From Pterois miles (Eukaryota > Chordata > Actinopteri > Perciformes > Scorpaenidae), in assembly GCA_947000775.1 (NCBI GenBank), contig CAMQGK010000138.1, positions 52,501 to 116,500 on the forward strand: a stretch of DNA of 64,000 bases, given 5' to 3'. Position 1 is the stretch's first letter. Each line of letters starts with the position of its first letter. Of this stretch, positions 61,201-64,000 are shown piece after piece. The notes under the pieces are model-generated. The model was not told the DNA's origin, searched no databases, and saw only the letters and a program-made list of their open reading frames with translations. The position numbers and the translations under genes are program-made.

Positions 61201-63034
61201 GTATAAGAGTTAAGAACATTATGATAGATGTATATAATGTCCATCCTCATGCTCTATTATGTCTTATAGGTTGTTGCAGCAGATGTTGGGTTGATACCAT
61301 TTGTTCCACAGATTTGGTGCTAAATTTAACAATTTTTACCACCAGCAAATTGAAAGAAATGATCAATAATCCTCCAAAATACCACATTAAGACACCAAGA
61401 CCTTGAGGAACACCAGAGAAAAACCCATGCTGTGATTTGGTATCAAACATTATAACACATACTGTATATACTGCAAAAAAAAAAAATGCATGTGATCACC
61501 ATAAAGTGGGCTTGTCTGTAAAGGGGAGACTGGTGGGGACCCAGAGAACCCATTTACATCCACACATCTGGAGGTCAGAGGTCAAGGGACCCCTCTGAAA
61601 ATGTACATGACAGTTTTTCCTCACCAAAATTTAGTTTCACTACCAGCTAGTCTGACCTGGTTGGTACCGATGGATCCATCAGATTTTCTAGTTTAATATG
61701 AGACCAGTATCTTCAGTCTAGATTTAAAACTGAGCTGCTTCAACCTAAAAATCACAAGTTGTGTTAATGCGTTACAGAAAGTAGTTGCATTAAAACTAAT
61801 CTGTGTAATCATCACATTAACTTTAACAGCCCTGATTATTATACAAACAACAGTATGTGAATCCTTGTTGGTAATTGGTTGCTCATCCTCCTCCACAAGG
61901 AGCACCTAGTCCAGCTCTGGACAACCAGTGACACCACCAGTACACAATGAACCAGCTACTCATTAACGTGTCTTAAACTTTAATTAAATTAAACTGGTAA
62001 ACTGGGAGTCTGAGGCTACGTCAGGACTGCCAGTTCCCACCTGGTTTTATGTTGTTTTCCTTTCGCCCAGAGACCTGGGTTGCAACAAAGAGGGGAGATG
62101 TTGAAGATATCTTATGTCTTATCTTTGGGAGCGGCAGTTGCTCAGTCCGTAAGGACTTGGTTTAGGAATCGGAAGGTCACCGGTTCAAGTCCCAACATGG
62201 ACCAAGATCAACTGGTTGCTGGAGAGGTGCCAGTTTACCTCTTGGGCACTGCCGAGGTGCCCCTGAGCAAGGCACCAAACCCCCAACTGCTCGGGGCGCT
62301 TGTCAGGAGCAGCCCCCTCACTCTGACATCTCTCCATTAATGCAGGTATGTGGACTGTGTGAAATTAACAACAGAGTGTAAAAAACTGAATTTCCCTACG
62401 GGGATTAATAAAGGTTCATCTTATCTTATATTTTAATTTATTCCCATCTCTAAAGTTATTTGTTGTCAAAGTTTTGACAATTAAGCTGAAGTAATCAGAC
62501 ATGGCAGCTTTGGTGCCAGTCCTTCGCTCATTCAACGTGAAGTTTGGTCTCATTACATGTATTTCAATATAACATTGTCAGAACAACCTTTATTGCCAGT
62601 TCCAATAGGTTCCTGTATGTTACTGCAACAATGATCAAATGAAAAGCATCTTTTTACCCATAAACTGCATAAAAACAAACCTCATGGACATTTTCATGCA
62701 GCTCATTTTTAACCCATCAGCTGCTTTAAAACACCAGTTGTATAAGACACTTATTGGACAGACTGATAACCCCAGTGATCCTCAGTACGCCTCTGACCTT
62801 CATGTCGTCCAGCACCACGCGCTCCCCCAGCTTCAGCCCCAGCGAGGTCAGCATCAGGTTTCCAGGGATATTGTCGTAGTTGGGCAGCGTAGCTCTGGGC
62901 AGGTTGCAGCTCAATGGGACGGCGTCCAGCAGCAGCTGCTTCAGCTCTTTGGCCACCATAGCGGCCTCCGCCTTGTCCAGACTCATGTCCATCGGGTCGG
63001 GAACCACCTCCCCTGGAACCTGGCCCTTATCGTT
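55201..63034 (-). CDS. clip3: CAP-Gly domain-containing linker protein 3 (CLIP3/CLIPR-59), 5' part off the right edge
   Basis: Eight exons (62798-63034, 60386-60521, 60137-60292, 59911-60042, 58598-58721, 58301-58368, 57108-57180, 55201-55255) total 981 nt, 326 residues plus stop, all in phase. In order: end of the ankyrin region (GQVPGEVVPDPMDMSLDKAE), first CAP-Gly (GTLRFCGTTEFASGQW, GKNDGSVGG), a Ser/Thr-Pro then Lys/Glu-rich linker, second CAP-Gly (GIVRFYGKTDFAPGYW, GKHDGSVFG), and the tail FCCWFPWMLRAEMQS. Identity to mammalian CLIP3 is high throughout. Human CLIP3 is about 550 residues; the missing N-terminus with ankyrin repeats should lie beyond 64000. Known: CLIP3 binds microtubules and works in trans-Golgi/endosome traffic and plasma-membrane Akt/GLUT4 signalling; the dual cysteines of the tail are palmitoylated. 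Third CAP-Gly absent, which separates it from CLIP4. Confidence 0.96.
55535..56297 (-). repeat. 44-bp minisatellite, 17 copies, in the last clip3 intron
   Basis: Unit contains AGCAGCGAAGGTGGAGAGAT then GCTACAGAGTGAACGGAGAG; copies are nearly identical, with rare GAAAG or GGTGGG variants. Sense for clip3 is the pyrimidine-rich complement. Confidence 0.97.
56597..56690 (+). repeat. 9-bp tandem repeat CCCTGCATG
   Basis: About nine copies, open in several frames (Leu-His-Ala and Cys-Arg-Ala repeats) but not a gene; inside a clip3 intron. Confidence 0.95.
57108..57180 (-). CDS. clip3: clip3 exon: SQPKRNFNTVRSPKD
   Basis: 73 nt; matches the TQPKRTFTTVRTPKD part of mammalian CLIP3 and ends SESSIS plus AG before GTGACA. 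Confidence 0.93.
58127..58145 (-). promoter_or_regulatory. ZNF143/STAF-like motif
   Basis: Minus strand reads ACTACAAATCCCAGAATGC, differing from the ZNF143 consensus at one base. Intronic in clip3, next to a hAT-like terminus. Confidence 0.45.
58155..58262 (+). mobile_element. non-autonomous hAT-like terminus
   Basis: GGCGGGCCAGCTCTAATAGA, GGCCAAATATAATGACACT and GGGCCTGAGTTTGACACCAA are the usual end of a common fish hAT MITE. Confidence 0.55.
58301..58368 (-). CDS. clip3: clip3 exon: IGG...KKVHQVT
   Basis: 68 nt; encodes IGGPKDGSQNDSSMVKK then VHQVT, ending in phase 1 before GTAAGT so that the next codon becomes Met. Confidence 0.93.
58598..58721 (-). CDS. clip3: clip3 exon: CAP-Gly 2, second part
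   Basis: Encodes GYWFGIELDQATGKHDG, SVFGVRYFSCLPKYG and VFAPPSRVQ; donor GTGAGA. Confidence 0.96.
59590..59705 (+). mobile_element. LINE/SINE 3' tail with ATT repeat
   Basis: (ATT)n followed by GAATTTCCCCACTGTGGGAC and TAATAAAGGATTATCTTCTT, in a clip3 intron. Confidence 0.6.
59911..60042 (-). CDS. clip3: clip3 exon: CAP-Gly 2, first part
   Basis: Contains VEVGDQVLVAGQKHG and IVRFYGKTDFAP. The donor is GTCTGT, a GT donor that is weak at positions +3 to +4, but the phase fits the next exon. Confidence 0.95.
60137..60292 (-). CDS. clip3: clip3 exon: linker
   Basis: Begins IFAPVSKISKAVD, then SSVTSTPRTPRMD and a Lys/Glu-rich run; the SVTSTPRTPRMD motif is as in mammalian CLIP3. Confidence 0.95.
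60386..60521 (-). CDS. clip3: clip3 exon: CAP-Gly 1 core
   Basis: Contains SGTLRFCGTTEFASG and the tubulin-tail-binding GKNDG signature, ending PPKL in phase 1. Confidence 0.96.
60700..61480. other. clip3 intron, nothing recognised
   Basis: Unremarkable intronic DNA with short G-rich patches (GGGGGGTCCAGGGGGTC type at 60998-61020). Confidence 0.35.
61490..61838 (-). repeat. dispersed repeat family R, fullest minus copy
   Basis: Reverse complement of 52310-52700; terminal CAGCCCTGATTATT at 61827-61841 corresponds to the AGGGCTG start. Confidence 0.75.
62133..62429 (+). mobile_element. tRNA-derived SINE
   Basis: Head GGCAGTTGCTCAGTCCGTAAG carries an A box and CACCGGTTCAAGTCCC a B box. The body contains GAGCAAGGCACCAAACCCCC and AACTGCTCGGGGCGC, and the 3' end is GGGGATTAATAAAGGTTCAT with CTTATCTTAT, the LINE tail also seen at 29330 and 27260. 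Common in teleosts; lies in a clip3 intron. Confidence 0.8.
62798..63034 (-). CDS. clip3: clip3 exon: end of ankyrin region, start of CAP-Gly 1
   Basis: 79 codons, phase 0 both ends, donor GTCAGA. Contains NDKGQVPGEVVPDPMD, LPNYDNIPGNLMLTS and LGLKLGERVVLDDMK. Confidence 0.95.
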
Positions 63035-63249
63035 CTGCAGAGAGGTAAAGAAGAAGACAGACTTTTCTTTGGTTTGTGTGCAAGGACAGAATCATGACCA
63101 TGATAGATTATCCAGAGGACACAGGAGGAGATGTGTCTGGTGAAATGAGTATAAAATGATGCATGGTGTCTACAATATTTCCTGTTGAGTTCTGTTGTTG
63201 TGTCCCTGACAGAAGCATAGACCACAGGTAACTGGTAACTTTAATGCAT

Positions 63250-64000
63250 CTCAAACAGCTGTTTCTAGCACCACAAACAGCTGTTTCTACTCGCCACAAA
63301 CAGCTGTTTCTAGCACCACAAACAGCTGTTTCTACTCGCCACAAACAGCTGTTTATACTCGCCACAAACAGCTGTTTCTACTCGCCACAAACAGCTGTTT
63401 CTACTCGCCACAAACAGCTGTTTCTACTCGCCACAAACAGCTGTTTCTACTCGCCACAAACAGCTGTTTATACTCGCCACAAACAGCTGTTTCTAGCACC
63501 ACAAACAGCTGTTTCTACTCGCCACAAACAGCTGTTTCTACTCGCCACAAACAGCTGTTTCTACTCGCCACAAACAGCTGTTTCTACTCGCCACAAACAG
63601 CTGTTTCTACTCGCCACAAACAGCTGTTTATACTCGCCACAAACAGCTGTTTCTAGCACCACAAACAGCTGTTTCTACTCGCCACAAACAGCTGTTTCTA
63701 CTCGCCACAAACAGCTGTTTCTACTCGCCACAAACAGCTGTTTCTACTCGCCACAAACAGCGGTTTCTACTCGCCACAAACAGCGGTTTCTACTCGCCAC
63801 AAACAGCTGTTTCTACTCGCCACAAACAGCTGTTTCTAGCACCACAAACAGCTGTTTCTACTCGCCACAAACAGCTGTTTCTACTCGCCACAAACAGCTG
63901 TTTCTAGCACCACAAACAGCTGTTTCTACTCGCCACAAACAGCGGTTTCTACTCGCCACAAACAGCGGTTTCTACTCGCCACAAACAGCTGTTTCTACTC
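63250..64000 (-). repeat. 23-bp minisatellite built on AAACAGCTGTTT, running off the right edge
   Basis: About 32 copies of CCACAAACAGCTGTTTCTACT-type units of 22-23 bp. Each carries the 12-bp palindrome AAACAGCTGTTT with an E-box CAGCTG. Variants TTTATACTCG and TCTAGCACC recur together every 160 bp (63467 and 63627), a seven-monomer higher-order repeat. Several late copies have CAGCGG. Lies in a clip3 intron. Confidence 0.97.

Noticed and set aside
62080..62340. 86-codon plus open frame over the SINE
   Set aside because: The sequence is a tRNA-derived SINE with A and B boxes; the frame is accidental.
63250..64000. CRISPR-like regular repeat
   Set aside because: Units are contiguous without unique spacers, in a eukaryotic intron; it is a minisatellite.

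Overview
The window is vertebrate nuclear DNA and almost certainly from a teleost fish, probably a percomorph. Genes are split into short exons with GT-AG introns. The intergenic DNA is full of long CA/TG, GA and poly-C runs, fragments of fish LINEs, a tRNA-derived SINE and hAT remnants. The central gene is a homeobox gene of the fish organiser type (dharma/bozozok). No bacterial, plasmid or CRISPR features are present.

Three protein genes can be supported. (1) A nesprin-family gene on the minus strand (coding exons between 11028 and 574, 3' end off the left edge) encodes two spectrin repeats and an acidic, Ser/Pro-rich tail. It is called syne4-like from similarity to the SYNE4 spectrin/tail region and because SYNE4 and CLIP3 are close neighbours on human 19q13. 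Its reading frame is interrupted in two exons. (2) A three-exon homeobox gene on the plus strand (47242-48877) has an N-terminal eh1/Goosecoid-type repressor motif and a K50 paired-like homeodomain; it is best read as dharma. (3) clip3 (CLIPR-59) on the minus strand (63034-55201) shows eight exons with consistent splice phases: the end of the ankyrin region, two CAP-Gly domains and the dual-cysteine C-terminal tail. Its 5' part lies beyond the right edge. dharma and clip3 converge.

Between the nesprin-like gene and dharma lies about 36 kb without a recognisable protein gene. Its most structured part, about 30.7-35.7 kb with an outlier at 37.6 kb, is an array of intron-containing tRNA-Arg(TCT) genes. 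Four look intact and several are decayed. They sit in palindromic units in which a full tRNA gene faces an inverted 3' half of the same tRNA, and the array carries a longer inverted duplication and a perfect 26-bp-arm hairpin. The rest is LINE, SINE and hAT debris, unnamed dispersed repeats, and simple or tandem repeats. Two minisatellites lie in clip3 introns: a 44-bp unit (17 copies) and a 23-bp unit built on the palindrome AAACAGCTGTTT, with a 160-bp higher-order period, running off the right edge.

The clearest candidates for follow-up are the tRNA-Arg palindromic array, the tandemly duplicated region carrying TCF/LEF-like sites upstream of dharma, and the frame-broken nesprin-like gene.
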